Positions 16,839-26,453 of a stretch of 46,805 nucleotides of DNA are shown here, in pieces. Location: contig JAHOYT010000050.1 in NCBI GenBank assembly GCA_019038645.1, forward strand, positions 1-46,805, given 5' to 3'. The notes below the pieces were generated by a model. That model was not told the DNA's origin, searched no databases, and was given only the letters and a program-made list of their open reading frames with translations. Source of the DNA: Bacteroidales bacterium (GTDB lineage: Bacteria; Bacteroidota; Bacteroidia; Bacteroidales; UBA12077). Numbering within the stretch: the first letter of the stretch is position 1; every line of letters begins with the position of its first letter. A program made the position numbers and the translations under genes.

Positions 16839-18128
16839 TTAGTTCCTCTTTTCTATGCGTTCAATACAACGATACATTGCTTCACGAACAGCCATTTCCC
16901 TCGGATCATTTACGAGATAAAGCCCCATTTTTGACATTACATAAGCATAACCTATTTTATTCTCAGGATCTGCAAAACCATAGGAACCTCCTGCTCCCGG
17001 AGTTCCAAATACTGACTGATTATTCCCATAAAGCAAATCGGGACCAGGTTTTAAAAACCCATAAGCGAAATAAGTATCTAAACCCATAATAATATCGAAG
17101 GCACCGGCCGGAGGAATTTCTGCCGGTTGAACTAAAAGCTCGATTGTTTCCCGATCTAAACCTAATTCTTTTGCACCGCCTGCAAAAATACTGTAAACCT
17201 TTGCTATTGATCTGGCATCTCCAATTCCGTTACCTGAAGGCATTTCAACTCTTTGTGTCGCCCTGCTGTTCGGACTGAATTTTTCAGGTATTTTAAATGA
17301 CTGATATAAAATTGATTTTTTATTCCTGAAATCTTTTCTCATTTTCTCAGGCATTTTATTCATATTGAAAATAAACTGCATAAGAGAAGGATAATAAACT
17401 TTTGCCAGTTTTTCATCAGGAATTGAATCGGGCAAACCTATATAAAAATCCAGATCCAAAGGTTTTACTAATTCCTCAGAAAAGAATTGCCCGATACTTC
17501 TGCCTTTTGGATCAATCCGTCGCATTAGCTCATTCATATACATTCCCATTGTCGACAAATGATAACCATGCTTTTCGCCTGGTTCCCAAAGTGGCTTTTG
17601 ACGAGCCATTAAATTAGCTATGTAATCAAAATCAGCCAGATCGTCAATTTCAAAAACCTCATCTACAAGGCATAATCCTGCTTCATGTGCCAGTAACTGA
17701 CGAACTGTAATATTCTCTTTGCCGTTTTGTGCAAACTCCGGCCAGTAAGTTGCTACTTTCTCATCGTAATCCAGCCATCCGTTGGAGTGCGCCATTGCAA
17801 GACACATTGCTGCCAATCCTTTTGTTGTTGAAAACACAATTACTTTTGTGTCTTCTTCCCACTTTGATTTTGTTAATGCATCTCTATATCCACCCCAAAG
17901 ATCAACTACTTTTTCGCCTTTATAATAAACCGATACAGCTGATCCATTTTCCTTCCTTTTTGCAAAATTTCTGATAAATTCTTCTTTTACCTCTTCAAAC
18001 CCAGGAGCTACATAGCCATGAACTATTTTATCAGGATATTTTCGGGCTTTATACGAGACTGAACAATAACTAAGGAAAAGTAAAGAAAATACCAAAAAAA
18101 ATATTAGCCTGAAAATTTTCTTATTCAT
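16839..18128 (-). CDS. Beta-lactamase-family esterase-like lipoprotein
   Basis: 429 residues from the ATG at 18128 (MNKKIFRLIFFLVFSLLF then SYC as lipobox). The in-frame ATG at 18161 lies upstream of the probable -7 box and is rejected. Catalytic pattern: FSTTKGLAA (Ser-x-x-Lys), the Tyr in GYHLSTMG, and GTPGAGGSYGF near the end. The motifs VDLWGGYRDA and FGTPGAGG are typical of EstB-type serine hydrolases rather than true beta-lactamases. A cell-envelope esterase or peptidase is likely; the substrate is unknown. It is unrelated in detail to the hydrolase at 10925-12055, sharing only the fold family. Confidence 0.88.
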   Translation of the reverse strand: MNKKIFRLIFFLVFSLLFLSYCSVSYKARKYPDKIVHGYVAPGFEEVKEEFIRNFAKRKENGSAVSVYYKGEKVVDLWGGYRDALTKSKWEEDTKVIVFSTTKGLAAMCLAMAHSNGWLDYDEKVATYWPEFAQNGKENITVRQLLAHEAGLCLVDEVFEIDDLADFDYIANLMARQKPLWEPGEKHGYHLSTMGMYMNELMRRIDPKGRSIGQFFSEELVKPLDLDFYIGLPDSIPDEKLAKVYYPSLMQFIFNMNKMPEKMRKDFRNKKSILYQSFKIPEKFSPNSRATQRVEMPSGNGIGDARSIAKVYSIFAGGAKELGLDRETIELLVQPAEIPPAGAFDIIMGLDTYFAYGFLKPGPDLLYGNNQSVFGTPGAGGSYGFADPENKIGYAYVMSKMGLYLVNDPREMAVREAMYRCIERIEKRN

Positions 18129-18149
18129 GATAATGATAAACGATCCAAT

Positions 18150-18157
18150 CAAATATA
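18150..18157 (-). promoter_or_regulatory. -7 box for the esterase-like gene
   Basis: The minus strand reads TATATTTG, fitting TAnnTTTG. Its predicted start point near 18144 is downstream of the ATG at 18161, so the box supports the start at 18128. No -33 element is clear. Confidence 0.4.
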
Positions 18158-18252
18158 TCAATTAAATGAAAGAATTAAAAAAGATTTTTCAGTTAATAAT
18201 GCATCAGACTATAATTCAAATCGTCTTTTTAAAAACTATAAAGATTCAGGAA

Positions 18253-20652
18253 ATGATTACAAACTACTTTAAAATTGCTATTCGAAATATTATACGACAG
18301 AAGGGTTTTTCATTTATTAATATTTTTGGATTAACATTAGGAATTGCAAGTGCTCTATTAATTTTTTTATGGGTATTTGATGAAGTAACTTTTGATAAGT
18401 TCCATACTAATATTAAACAAATTTATCGTGTAGAACAAGGCCAGTATTATAATGGTGAAGTGTACCACGTGAATGTAACACCCTATCCATCAGGCGAAGG
18501 ATGGAAACAGGAAATACCGGAGATTGAAGATGCAATCCGTTTTGCATACACCGGGAATCTTTTGCTTAAGTATGAAGAAAATTCTTTTTTTGAGTCAGGA
18601 ATTGCTGCTGTAGATTCAACAATATTTGACGTTTTTTCTTTTCCATTATCGTTGGGGAATCAAAATGAAGCCTTGACAAAGCCTTACAGTATGGTTTTAA
18701 CTAAAGAAATAGCAGAAAAATATTTTGGACAAGAAAATCCTTTAGGTAAAATTATTCGGGTTGATAACCAATATGAATTTACCGTAACGGGAGTTTTAAA
18801 AGAGATTCCCAATAATTCAAGTATTCGGTTTAAAATATTAGTTCCCTTTGATTTTTGCAAAACTCTGGGATATTATAGTGACCATTGGGGAAGTAATTCG
18901 ATCCAAACATTTGTAAAATTGAAAAGTGGTTCTGATCCTAAACCTGTGGATAAAAAACTTACAGATGTTGTTAAAAGTCACATCGAGTTTGATGATGATG
19001 AAACAGAAAGTGATTATAAAACCCAATTCATGATTGCGCCATTACAGAAACTTCATCTACATAGTTACTTTGGTTTTGGTCATTCTCCCGGACAAGTCCA
19101 GCTTGTATATATCTTTATTACTATAGGAATTTTTATTTTGCTTATTGCCTGTATAAATTTCATGAATCTTTCTACAGCGAGATCAACAAAAAGAGCAAGA
19201 GAAATTGGTGTGAGAAAAGTGTCTGGTGCACATCGCGAAAACATTATTTTACAATTCTTTGGAGAATCAATCACAACAACCATAATTGCAGCTATTTTTT
19301 CATTGATTATTGTAATTCTTTTACTAAGTAAATTTAACCAGCTTTCTGGTAAAGAAATTCCTGTCGACTTTTTAAAAAGTTTAGAATTTGTATTTGGATT
19401 AATTACAATAATAATCGCAACAGGATTAATTGCCGGAATTTATCCTGCACTATTTCTATCAAAATTTAAACCTGTAAAAGTACTTAAAGGCGAATTAAGT
19501 GACACATCTTCAAAGGGTAACTTCAGAAAAATTCTTGTTATTATTCAATTTACACTGTCAATTTTTTTAATTGTCGGAACCTTTATTATTTATAAGCAAT
19601 TAAATTTTATGCAAAATCAGAAACTGGGTTATAATAAAGAGCATATTGTGTACATAAGAATGTTTGGAGATATCAACAAATCTTATAATGTTATAAATAA
19701 CGCCTTTAAGACTAATTCGGTTGTTGAAAATGTAACTTGTGCTGCACATTTACCCAGTAATATTGGGAGTAATTCCGGTGGAGTAGACTGGGAAGGCAAA
19801 GATCCAAATCTGACTACTCTCGTAAGCATGAGCATTGTTGATTTTGGTTACACAGAAACTCTAAATATTCCAATTATTCAGGGCAGAAGTTTTTCAGAAG
19901 ATTTTCCATCAGATCGTGCAAATGATTCAATTGGTGGATTTGTAATAAACGAAGAATTATTGAAAATTATTAATGTCGAAAATCCGGTTGGTATGCGTTT
20001 TTCATTTATGGGAGTTAGTGAAGGTAGAATAATCGGCGTTATGAAAAATTTTCATTTTTACTCCATGCGATCAAAAATTGAACCATTAGCAATTGCAGTA
20101 GGATTTGATGAATGGTTAAGATATATCATAATTCGTGTAAAGCCGGGAAATATACCCGAAACTGTTGAAAAATTAACTGATACATGGAATTCAGTTATGC
20201 CACAATATCCATTCGAATATCATTTTTTAAATGATGAATATGACCGTATGTACAAATCTGAAGAAAGAATGGGTAGTTTAATTAAATATTTTGCTATAAT
20301 AGCAATTCTAATTGCTTCGTTAGGCTTATTTGGTTTAGTGTCCTTTATGGCAGAAAAGCGGACTAAAGAAATAGGAATTAGAAAAGCTATGGGATCTTCT
20401 GCAATGCAAATTATATTTTTATTATCGAAAGATTTTACAAGACTTGTTTTTGTTGCTATAATTATTGCGATTCCTGTTTCGTGGTATTTTATCGAACAAT
20501 GGTTACAGGATTATGCTTACAAAACAGATTTAAGCTGGTGGATATTTGCATTAGCAGCAGTACTTTCGCTTGTAATTGCAATTCTAACAGTAAGTTATCA
20601 GGCATTTAAAGCTTCCAATACAAATCCGGCGCGAACATTGCGATATGAATAA
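18253..20652 (+). CDS. ABC transporter permease, MacB/FtsX type (second copy)
   Basis: 799 residues from the ATG at 18253. MITNYFKIAIRNIIRQKGFSF is the standard opening of this family, so the in-frame ATG at 18166 (29 extra residues) is unlikely. The domain plan matches the permease at 3073: one N-terminal helix, a periplasmic MacB-like domain, a helix block (about 280-400), a second periplasmic domain, and three terminal helices with EIGIRKAMGSS. It ends NPARTLRYE, as the first copy ends NPVDTLRYE. No ATPase is adjacent. Unlike the first copy, its upstream region shows no -24/-12 element. Confidence 0.92.
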   Translation: MITNYFKIAIRNIIRQKGFSFINIFGLTLGIASALLIFLWVFDEVTFDKFHTNIKQIYRVEQGQYYNGEVYHVNVTPYPSGEGWKQEIPEIEDAIRFAYTGNLLLKYEENSFFESGIAAVDSTIFDVFSFPLSLGNQNEALTKPYSMVLTKEIAEKYFGQENPLGKIIRVDNQYEFTVTGVLKEIPNNSSIRFKILVPFDFCKTLGYYSDHWGSNSIQTFVKLKSGSDPKPVDKKLTDVVKSHIEFDDDETESDYKTQFMIAPLQKLHLHSYFGFGHSPGQVQLVYIFITIGIFILLIACINFMNLSTARSTKRAREIGVRKVSGAHRENIILQFFGESITTTIIAAIFSLIIVILLLSKFNQLSGKEIPVDFLKSLEFVFGLITIIIATGLIAGIYPALFLSKFKPVKVLKGELSDTSSKGNFRKILVIIQFTLSIFLIVGTFIIYKQLNFMQNQKLGYNKEHIVYIRMFGDINKSYNVINNAFKTNSVVENVTCAAHLPSNIGSNSGGVDWEGKDPNLTTLVSMSIVDFGYTETLNIPIIQGRSFSEDFPSDRANDSIGGFVINEELLKIINVENPVGMRFSFMGVSEGRIIGVMKNFHFYSMRSKIEPLAIAVGFDEWLRYIIIRVKPGNIPETVEKLTDTWNSVMPQYPFEYHFLNDEYDRMYKSEERMGSLIKYFAIIAILIASLGLFGLVSFMAEKRTKEIGIRKAMGSSAMQIIFLLSKDFTRLVFVAIIIAIPVSWYFIEQWLQDYAYKTDLSWWIFALAAVLSLVIAILTVSYQAFKASNTNPARTLRYE

Positions 20653-20950
20653 TAAACATAAAAGCTCAACATATTTTCACCATTAATTTGGTTCAATAAA
20701 AGAGAAAAACCTTAAGGTTTTTCTCTTTTCACTTTATAATGCGATTCCAATTAATTGAAACCCAAAACTTAAGAATATTGTTAAAAAAGGTGATCTAAAT
20801 CATCTTTTCTTTTATATTGAATATCAGCCTATTAACGCATTCTCTGATTCTTATTTACAATATTATATTGTTTATCAAAACACACAAGCTGTTCATCTAA
20901 AAAAAATATTTTTTGAATAAAGCACGCGTATATGAAAATAAAAACAAGAA
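20653..20950. other. Intergenic region between permease and L,D-transpeptidase
   Basis: About 298 bases. It contains the terminator at 20698-20729. Beyond that I see only AT-rich sequence with no clear promoter box, RNA or open frame. Confidence 0.5.
20698..20729 (+). terminator. Rho-independent terminator after the second permease
   Basis: Stem AAAAGAGAAAAACC / GGTTTTTCTCTTTT, 14 base pairs with loop TTAA. The T-rich right arm acts as the tract on the plus strand. Confidence 0.85.
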
Positions 20951-22645
20951 ATGTACAGTGACGAAAAATTATTAGAGTTAGATTATCCTTCACCTAATAA
21001 AAGCAGGAATTTTTTTGCAACTGTTTTCACATATGCTTCCTTAATTTCATTTTTTATATTGCTAAGCAGTTATCAGCTCCCAACCTCACGATTAAATAAT
21101 AAGCTTGTTGACGTCAATTCAGGTCCGTTACAAAGCTTACTTGAAATCAAATTAAAATCTGAAAGCAATCAAACTAAATCAGATACATTACAAGATATTA
21201 ATAAGCAGATAAACGAACTTTTAGTAAAGTTTTATGAAAACAGGGAATTCAAACCTGCATGGATTAATAAGTTTGCAACAAATCATCAATATAAAGCCCT
21301 GATAAATTTGCTTGACAGCTCAAATTATTATGGTTTCCCGTTTGATTATTTTAATACAGAAAGAATTCATGGTTTAAAAACCCAATTGGAAAATAACGAA
21401 TATAATTACGACTTTTTAAAACACAGAATTGATCTTGAATTATCAGCTACATATTCTGCTTTTAAATTTATGATATATCTGAAGCACGGTATAATTGAAA
21501 AAGATACTTCATCGGATTTCCTGACATATATTGAAACTTTACCTGAAATATTAAACAGAGCGGTTAATCAAACCAATTTGAAAACTGATATATTATCTGT
21601 TCAACCTGATCTTGTTCACCACCGTAATTTATTAAATTCATTACCATATTTTATTGATCTTCATTATTCGGTAAAATATACCACGCCTGCTTTTATTGAT
21701 GATAAAATGCTTGCTAAAAGCCTTTATTATGCTGGTATAACTACTGCTCCGGTATTTGATTCAACAAATCTTAAGTCAGATGCCCTTTTTAAACTGGAAA
21801 GCCAATACCAATTACCTAAAGATACTTTACTAAATGTGCCAACACATCAAATACTGGTTTCACTTCTAGAATACAGATATTTCCAAACATGTTTAAACCT
21901 GAACAGGCTCCGAATTCTGAATCACTCTGGTGAAAACTACCTGTTTGTAAATATTCCGGAGTTTAAGTTACACGTTATCGAATCTAATGTAGAAAAAGAA
22001 GCTTTTAATGTGATTGTAGGTAAAAAAGGGACTCCAACTCCAATATTTTCAAGTAACATTGAAAAGGTAATCGCTAATCCTTACTGGACAGTACCGAGAA
22101 GTATTCTAAGCAATGAAATGCTTCATAAAATAAGAAAAGATTCAACGTATCTTAAAAGAAACAGGTATTTTGTAATTAATAATTACGAAGAAAGAGTTGA
22201 TGAATCAATAATAGATTGGAATGAAAAAGATCCGCTTGGTAATAAATACTGGTTAAGACAAATGAACAGCAGATACAACGCATTGGGACAAGTTAAATTT
22301 ATTTTCCCTAATAATCACAGTGTTTACCTACACGACACGCAGTCTAAAGGACTTTTTAAAAGGGAAAACCGCACTTTCTCTCATGGTTGTATTCGTCTTG
22401 AAAATCCAGACAAACTAGCTCAATATCTAACTGATAATTTCAACACTCAACACGAAAATGACATCGAAAGACTCATATCAGAAAATGAACGCCATGTAAT
22501 TGATCTTTCAGAAAAAGTTAAAATACATATCCAGTATATAACGTGCTCAACTACACAAAATTCTGATATGATATTTTATGATGATGTATATAATCTGGAT
22601 AAAGAAGAAATTATGGCAATTTTTCCAGATCAGTTTGAGATATAG
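20951..22645 (+). CDS. L,D-transpeptidase, YcbB/ErfK type
   Basis: 564 residues. One N-terminal membrane anchor (TVFTYASLISFFILLSSY), a long scaffold region resembling YcbB-type proteins (INELLVKFYENREFKPAWI early on), and a C-terminal YkuD catalytic domain. The catalytic core is LHDTQSKGLF followed by FSHGCIRLENP, with Cys near residue 480. It should make 3-3 cross-links in peptidoglycan, or attach proteins to it, from the periplasmic side. Its 3' end overlaps by 35 bases, tail to tail, a second L,D-transpeptidase gene of a different family. Confidence 0.92.
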   Translation: MYSDEKLLELDYPSPNKSRNFFATVFTYASLISFFILLSSYQLPTSRLNNKLVDVNSGPLQSLLEIKLKSESNQTKSDTLQDINKQINELLVKFYENREFKPAWINKFATNHQYKALINLLDSSNYYGFPFDYFNTERIHGLKTQLENNEYNYDFLKHRIDLELSATYSAFKFMIYLKHGIIEKDTSSDFLTYIETLPEILNRAVNQTNLKTDILSVQPDLVHHRNLLNSLPYFIDLHYSVKYTTPAFIDDKMLAKSLYYAGITTAPVFDSTNLKSDALFKLESQYQLPKDTLLNVPTHQILVSLLEYRYFQTCLNLNRLRILNHSGENYLFVNIPEFKLHVIESNVEKEAFNVIVGKKGTPTPIFSSNIEKVIANPYWTVPRSILSNEMLHKIRKDSTYLKRNRYFVINNYEERVDESIIDWNEKDPLGNKYWLRQMNSRYNALGQVKFIFPNNHSVYLHDTQSKGLFKRENRTFSHGCIRLENPDKLAQYLTDNFNTQHENDIERLISENERHVIDLSEKVKIHIQYITCSTTQNSDMIFYDDVYNLDKEEIMAIFPDQFEI

Positions 22646-23315
22646 GTATTAAAGATTGATGGTAAATAAATAAACAAGAACCATCTTTTATTAAATTAAT
22701 AATTTCTACTACTTCATAATCAGGAAGTGCAGGACAACCAAAACTTCGTCCTATTCTGTCATTCTTTTCAATAAAACTCTCGCTAACATAATTTGCTCCA
22801 TGAATAACTATAGCTCTATCGCGGGCGTGATCATTCAGTCCATTACTCATTCCATCCAGCCGTAATGAATAACCATGTTTCCCATTATATGTTTCGCTGG
22901 TTATAAATAACCCGAGGCTGCTTTGTTTTGAATTGGGCTCATTAGAAAAGGATTCAGCTATATTTACGCCGGAGTTCATTCCGTGAGCAACTAAAGAAAT
23001 TTTAACTATTTTATTATTTTTCAAATCCAAAACAAATAACCTTTTTTCAGTTGATGGACTACTAAAGTCGATAATTGTTAGCAAAGAGTCATTTTGTAAA
23101 AGATTTTTGCTTTTTAACGCAAAATAACCATTAAATGCAAGATTTACAGCAGGAGAAGGAATTCCATAAGAATCGGTTAAACTTTTTTTCCAGGAAAAAT
23201 AGCTGCTATCGTTTATATTTACAATTTCCCGCAAAGAATTTTCACTTTTTTGCATTCCATGCAAAAAAATCCCGGAAATAAAGAATAAAAAAACAGTTAG
23301 AATATACCGATTCAT
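22611..23315 (-). CDS. Murein L,D-transpeptidase catalytic-domain protein (YkuD_2 type)
   Basis: 234 residues with an N-terminal signal peptide (YILTVFLFFISGIFLHG). The motifs AIVIHGANYVSESFI and GRSFGCPALP, with the catalytic Cys near 191, mark the short murein L,D-transpeptidase family common in Bacteroidota. It is distinct from the YcbB-type gene it overlaps: the Cys motif is SFGCPA instead of SHGCIR. It acts on peptidoglycan stems in the periplasm. No promoter box is evident in the 77 bases upstream. Confidence 0.9.
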   Translation of the reverse strand: MNRYILTVFLFFISGIFLHGMQKSENSLREIVNINDSSYFSWKKSLTDSYGIPSPAVNLAFNGYFALKSKNLLQNDSLLTIIDFSSPSTEKRLFVLDLKNNKIVKISLVAHGMNSGVNIAESFSNEPNSKQSSLGLFITSETYNGKHGYSLRLDGMSNGLNDHARDRAIVIHGANYVSESFIEKNDRIGRSFGCPALPDYEVVEIINLIKDGSCLFIYHQSLIPISQTDLEKLP

Positions 23316-23392
23316 AGCAACACTAATTTCATCGGCGAGGTTATGACTTTTTTATGAGAAATCAAAAAAAAGATAAACTATTTAACAATTGA

Positions 23393-23896
23393 TTATCTGT
23401 ATCTTTTCTCCCATTCAGCTCTTAAAATGATATCCTTATTATTCATTAAATGGTCTGTTGACAAAACACCATGTAAATGGTCAATTTCGTGCTGAAATAA
23501 TTCTGATAAATCATCGTAATAAGTTTCTTCCAACCACTCTCCTTTTTCGTTTTGATATTTAACCTTAACCGATTTAAATCTTTTGGTTTTAACAAAGAAT
23601 GCAACATCGAAACTAAAACAGCTATCCCAAACTTCGAAAGTTTCATCACTTTCCCAAACTATTTCGGGATTTACAAGTGCAAAACTACGATCAGGTAAGC
23701 TCAGGAAAATAACTTTTTTAAGAATTCCTATTTGCGGTGCAGCTATCCCACGACCTATCTTTTTTCTTTTTTGAAAATCAATTAGAGTATCTTTAAGATC
23801 ATTTATAAGACTTAACAATTCCTTGTCAAAAGAAGTAATATCCTCAGAGGTTTCTCTTAGTACAGGATTTCCAATTAATAAAATTTCCTTAATCAC
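23393..23896 (-). CDS. Peptide deformylase-like protein
   Basis: 167 residues. Motif I is GRGIAAPQ (48-55) and motif III QHEIDHLHG (135-143), giving two His ligands and the catalytic Glu. Motif II, normally EGCLS, is DSCFS here, with the metal-ligand Cys93 kept but the flanking Glu-Gly replaced. The length is normal. It may be an active second deformylase or a relative with other specificity. The usual companion genes fmt or rsmB are not adjacent, which fits a paralogue. Whether a canonical def exists elsewhere cannot be seen. Confidence 0.85.
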   Translation of the reverse strand: MIKEILLIGNPVLRETSEDITSFDKELLSLINDLKDTLIDFQKRKKIGRGIAAPQIGILKKVIFLSLPDRSFALVNPEIVWESDETFEVWDSCFSFDVAFFVKTKRFKSVKVKYQNEKGEWLEETYYDDLSELFQHEIDHLHGVLSTDHLMNNKDIILRAEWEKRYR

Positions 23897-23962
23897 AACC
23901 TTAAAATTAAGAATGAAGAATTAATAATTTCTGTATAAATTGTTTAATTAATCTGCATATCA

Positions 23963-25333
23963 TTATTCATCCACTGAATCCTTAACTATATTATTATCTG
24001 GCAATTCTAATATTTCTTTTGATTCAATTTTTGTAAAAGTTTCAACATCCTTTAGCTTTCTTTCGAGGACGTTTGTTCTTGTTGTACGTAATTTTTCAAG
24101 AGTACCAGAAGCTGTATTAATTTGATTATGTGCTTTTGCCAAAACTTCTGAGAACTCTTTGAACTCAAATTTAACTGCCTTTAATATATCCCAAACTTCG
24201 CTACTTCTCTTTTGAACAGCCAGAGTTCTGAAACCCATTTGTAAACTATTTAATAATGCCGACAAAGTTGTTGGTCCTGTTACAGTAATTTTATACTTTG
24301 TTTGCAGTATCTCAAATAAGCCAGGATGCCTTAACACTTCTGCATATAAACTTTCAACTGGCAAAAACATAATACCAAAATCCGTTGTATGTGGAGGATC
24401 AATATATTTTTCACTAATATTTTTAGCAAAACTCTCTATTTTCTTTATTAATACTTTTTGAGCATTTTCTATTTCATTTTTGTCACCTTTATCAAATGCA
24501 TCAAGGAGTATGTTGTAATCTTCAATTGGAAATTTGGAATCAATAGGCATCCAAACTTCTTTGCCAGAATCTTTTCCCGGCAGTTTTAATGCAAACTCTA
24601 CATTAGCTTGGCTTCCCTTTTTTGTTGCTACATTTTTAGCATATTGATCTGGTGTTAATATTTGTTCTAATATGTTCTCAAGTTGATATTCACCGAGTAT
24701 ACCTCTTGTTTTCACATTAGACAAAACTTTTTTCAAATCACCTACACCAGTTGCAATATTTTGCATCTCACCTAAGCCTTTATGTACTTGTTCTAATCTT
24801 TCACTTACTTGTTTAAATGATTCGCCCAGTCTTTTTTCTAAAGTAGTTTGAAGTTTCTCATCAACCGTCTTCCTCATCTCATTAAGTTGCTGAGCATTGT
24901 CTTCTCTAATTGCTTTTAATTGTTTTTCGATTGTACTCTCTACTCCTTTTATATTTTCAGTTGCTTGTTTATTATTGTCAATTTGTTGCTTATTGAAATC
25001 ACCAAACTTTTGTCTGAGTAGTTCATTTAATTCTTTAACATTATTAGAAAACTGCTCACCAAAAGCATTGAGAGATGAAGTTAATTCTTCTCTGTTCGTT
25101 TTTGAAATTTCATTGGTCTCTTTTCTGTTTCTTTGAAACTCATCTCTAATAGACTTTTCCGTTCGTTCTAAAGTAGTATCAAATTTCAGTATAGATGTCT
25201 CAATTTCTTTTAACTGCGGTTTTATATCAATCGATGCTTTCTTTTTTAATCCAATAACAATATTAATTATTGCGAGGATAATCAATGTTATTAATAATGC
25301 TTCTATCATTTTTTTAATCTCAGTTTTGTTCAA
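23963..25333 (-). CDS. rmuC: DNA recombination protein RmuC
   Basis: 456 residues: one N-terminal membrane helix (IEALLITLIILAIINIVIGL), a long coiled coil (about 35-190), then the RmuC nuclease-like domain. That domain is recognisable by GILGEYQLENILEQIL, MPIDSKFPIEDYN and FGIMFLPVESLYAEVL. The family limits DNA rearrangement at inverted repeats and is linked to restriction-like cleavage. The start at 25333 overlaps the upstream lipoprotein gene by 14 bases; the alternative ATG at 25309 would leave a short gap. Both keep the helix. Confidence 0.93.
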   Translation of the reverse strand: MNKTEIKKMIEALLITLIILAIINIVIGLKKKASIDIKPQLKEIETSILKFDTTLERTEKSIRDEFQRNRKETNEISKTNREELTSSLNAFGEQFSNNVKELNELLRQKFGDFNKQQIDNNKQATENIKGVESTIEKQLKAIREDNAQQLNEMRKTVDEKLQTTLEKRLGESFKQVSERLEQVHKGLGEMQNIATGVGDLKKVLSNVKTRGILGEYQLENILEQILTPDQYAKNVATKKGSQANVEFALKLPGKDSGKEVWMPIDSKFPIEDYNILLDAFDKGDKNEIENAQKVLIKKIESFAKNISEKYIDPPHTTDFGIMFLPVESLYAEVLRHPGLFEILQTKYKITVTGPTTLSALLNSLQMGFRTLAVQKRSSEVWDILKAVKFEFKEFSEVLAKAHNQINTASGTLEKLRTTRTNVLERKLKDVETFTKIESKEILELPDNNIVKDSVDE

Positions 25334-26453
25334 TCATACTATCAAGTTCCTGTAAGAAAGCTATAAGTTGCTCTTTTACTTTTTTGCTTCTTTCGTTTTT
25401 TATTAATTTCCTTAAATCATCAATAACTAAAGTATATTCTATATCGACCAGATATTTTGCTGCCCGAATCTTTATATCATTATTTTTTTCAATTAATAAA
25501 GATCTTACTTTTTCAGCCGCAAGCCATGGGTAAATATTTTGCAATTCATCCATTGCAGCCAATATTTCATTCTTTTTACCATTATCCAATTGTATTAATA
25601 ATTTTTCAATCTTTTCATTTTTTTCATCGTCCAAAAACAATTCAGTTGAATAAAGATCGGGACGAAAAACTTTTTTATTATATGAAATAAATTTTTTATT
25701 ATAAACCCAACGAACCATCCGCGGTAACATCCATCTCATACCCGGCGTTGTTTCCGGATGTGTGTTTGTTATCATTATTTTACCTGATTTATATTTTGAC
25801 GTGATAAATAGTGGCTCAAAAGATTCAGAATCAGAAATACTACCCAGTATTTTATTTCCATTAATAGTGTCTGTAACTTCTATTTTGTATCCAGAACAAT
25901 AATCAATATAAAGTTTTTTATAATCCTTAAGTTCAGGGAATATTTTTTCTCCATGTTTATTTAAATTGAAACTGATTCTGCCAGCTAAAGACTTTTCCAG
26001 AATTGTTTCATTAAGCTTTAAATCAACAACATCAATCGTTTGACAGTCCGGCGAATTCAATAACATTCGACAACCATTACACAAACCTATCGCACCTTTT
26101 TTGGAAATGAATTTTTTAAAAATTTCTGTAATTTCATCATCCTTCAAATCTATGATCTGTCCTTTTTCTATAGAAGGAAAAATTATTACATCAATATTCT
26201 CAAGTTTTGTTTTTAAAATATCTGCATCTGTAAGTGTAACATATACTATTCCACCATCTATTTTTAAAGCTTCTGCTATATAACTTATGTTCACATAATC
26301 AACTTCTGTTGCCTTGTATATTCCAACTGCAATTGTTTCCTGATTTAATTCTCTTTTTTTAATGTATTCGGTATCTTTTTCTGAATTTACACAAGAACTT
26401 ATCAGAATAAAAAACAATAATAACGGAGTTGAAATTTTATACAATTTTTTCAT
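25320..26453 (-). CDS. Lipoprotein with BPL_N amidotransferase-like domain and HEAT repeats
   Basis: 377 residues. Lipoprotein signal with lipobox LISSC. Residues about 40-250 look like a BPL_N/class I glutamine amidotransferase-like fold: AVGIYKATEV, DVIIFPS, and a nucleophile-elbow sequence GLCNGCRML with Cys kept, followed by KIMITNTHPETTPGMRWML. The last 110 residues are helical and HEAT-like (AAEKVRSLLIEKNNDIKIRAAKYL). Its biochemical role is unknown; the external location argues against a metabolic amidotransferase. It overlaps the start of rmuC, so the two are probably co-transcribed. Confidence 0.72.
   Translation of the reverse strand: MKKLYKISTPLLLFFILISSCVNSEKDTEYIKKRELNQETIAVGIYKATEVDYVNISYIAEALKIDGGIVYVTLTDADILKTKLENIDVIIFPSIEKGQIIDLKDDEITEIFKKFISKKGAIGLCNGCRMLLNSPDCQTIDVVDLKLNETILEKSLAGRISFNLNKHGEKIFPELKDYKKLYIDYCSGYKIEVTDTINGNKILGSISDSESFEPLFITSKYKSGKIMITNTHPETTPGMRWMLPRMVRWVYNKKFISYNKKVFRPDLYSTELFLDDEKNEKIEKLLIQLDNGKKNEILAAMDELQNIYPWLAAEKVRSLLIEKNNDIKIRAAKYLVDIEYTLVIDDLRKLIKNERSKKVKEQLIAFLQELDSMIEQN

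Noticed and set aside
10925-18128. Two serine hydrolases as antibiotic-resistance beta-lactamases
   Set aside because: Their motifs (HTG or GAGG in place of KTG, EstB-like features) fit esterases or peptidases of the same fold; resistance cannot be claimed from sequence.
18166-18252. 29-residue extension of the second permease
   Set aside because: The family opens with MxxNYFKIAxRN, which begins at 18253.
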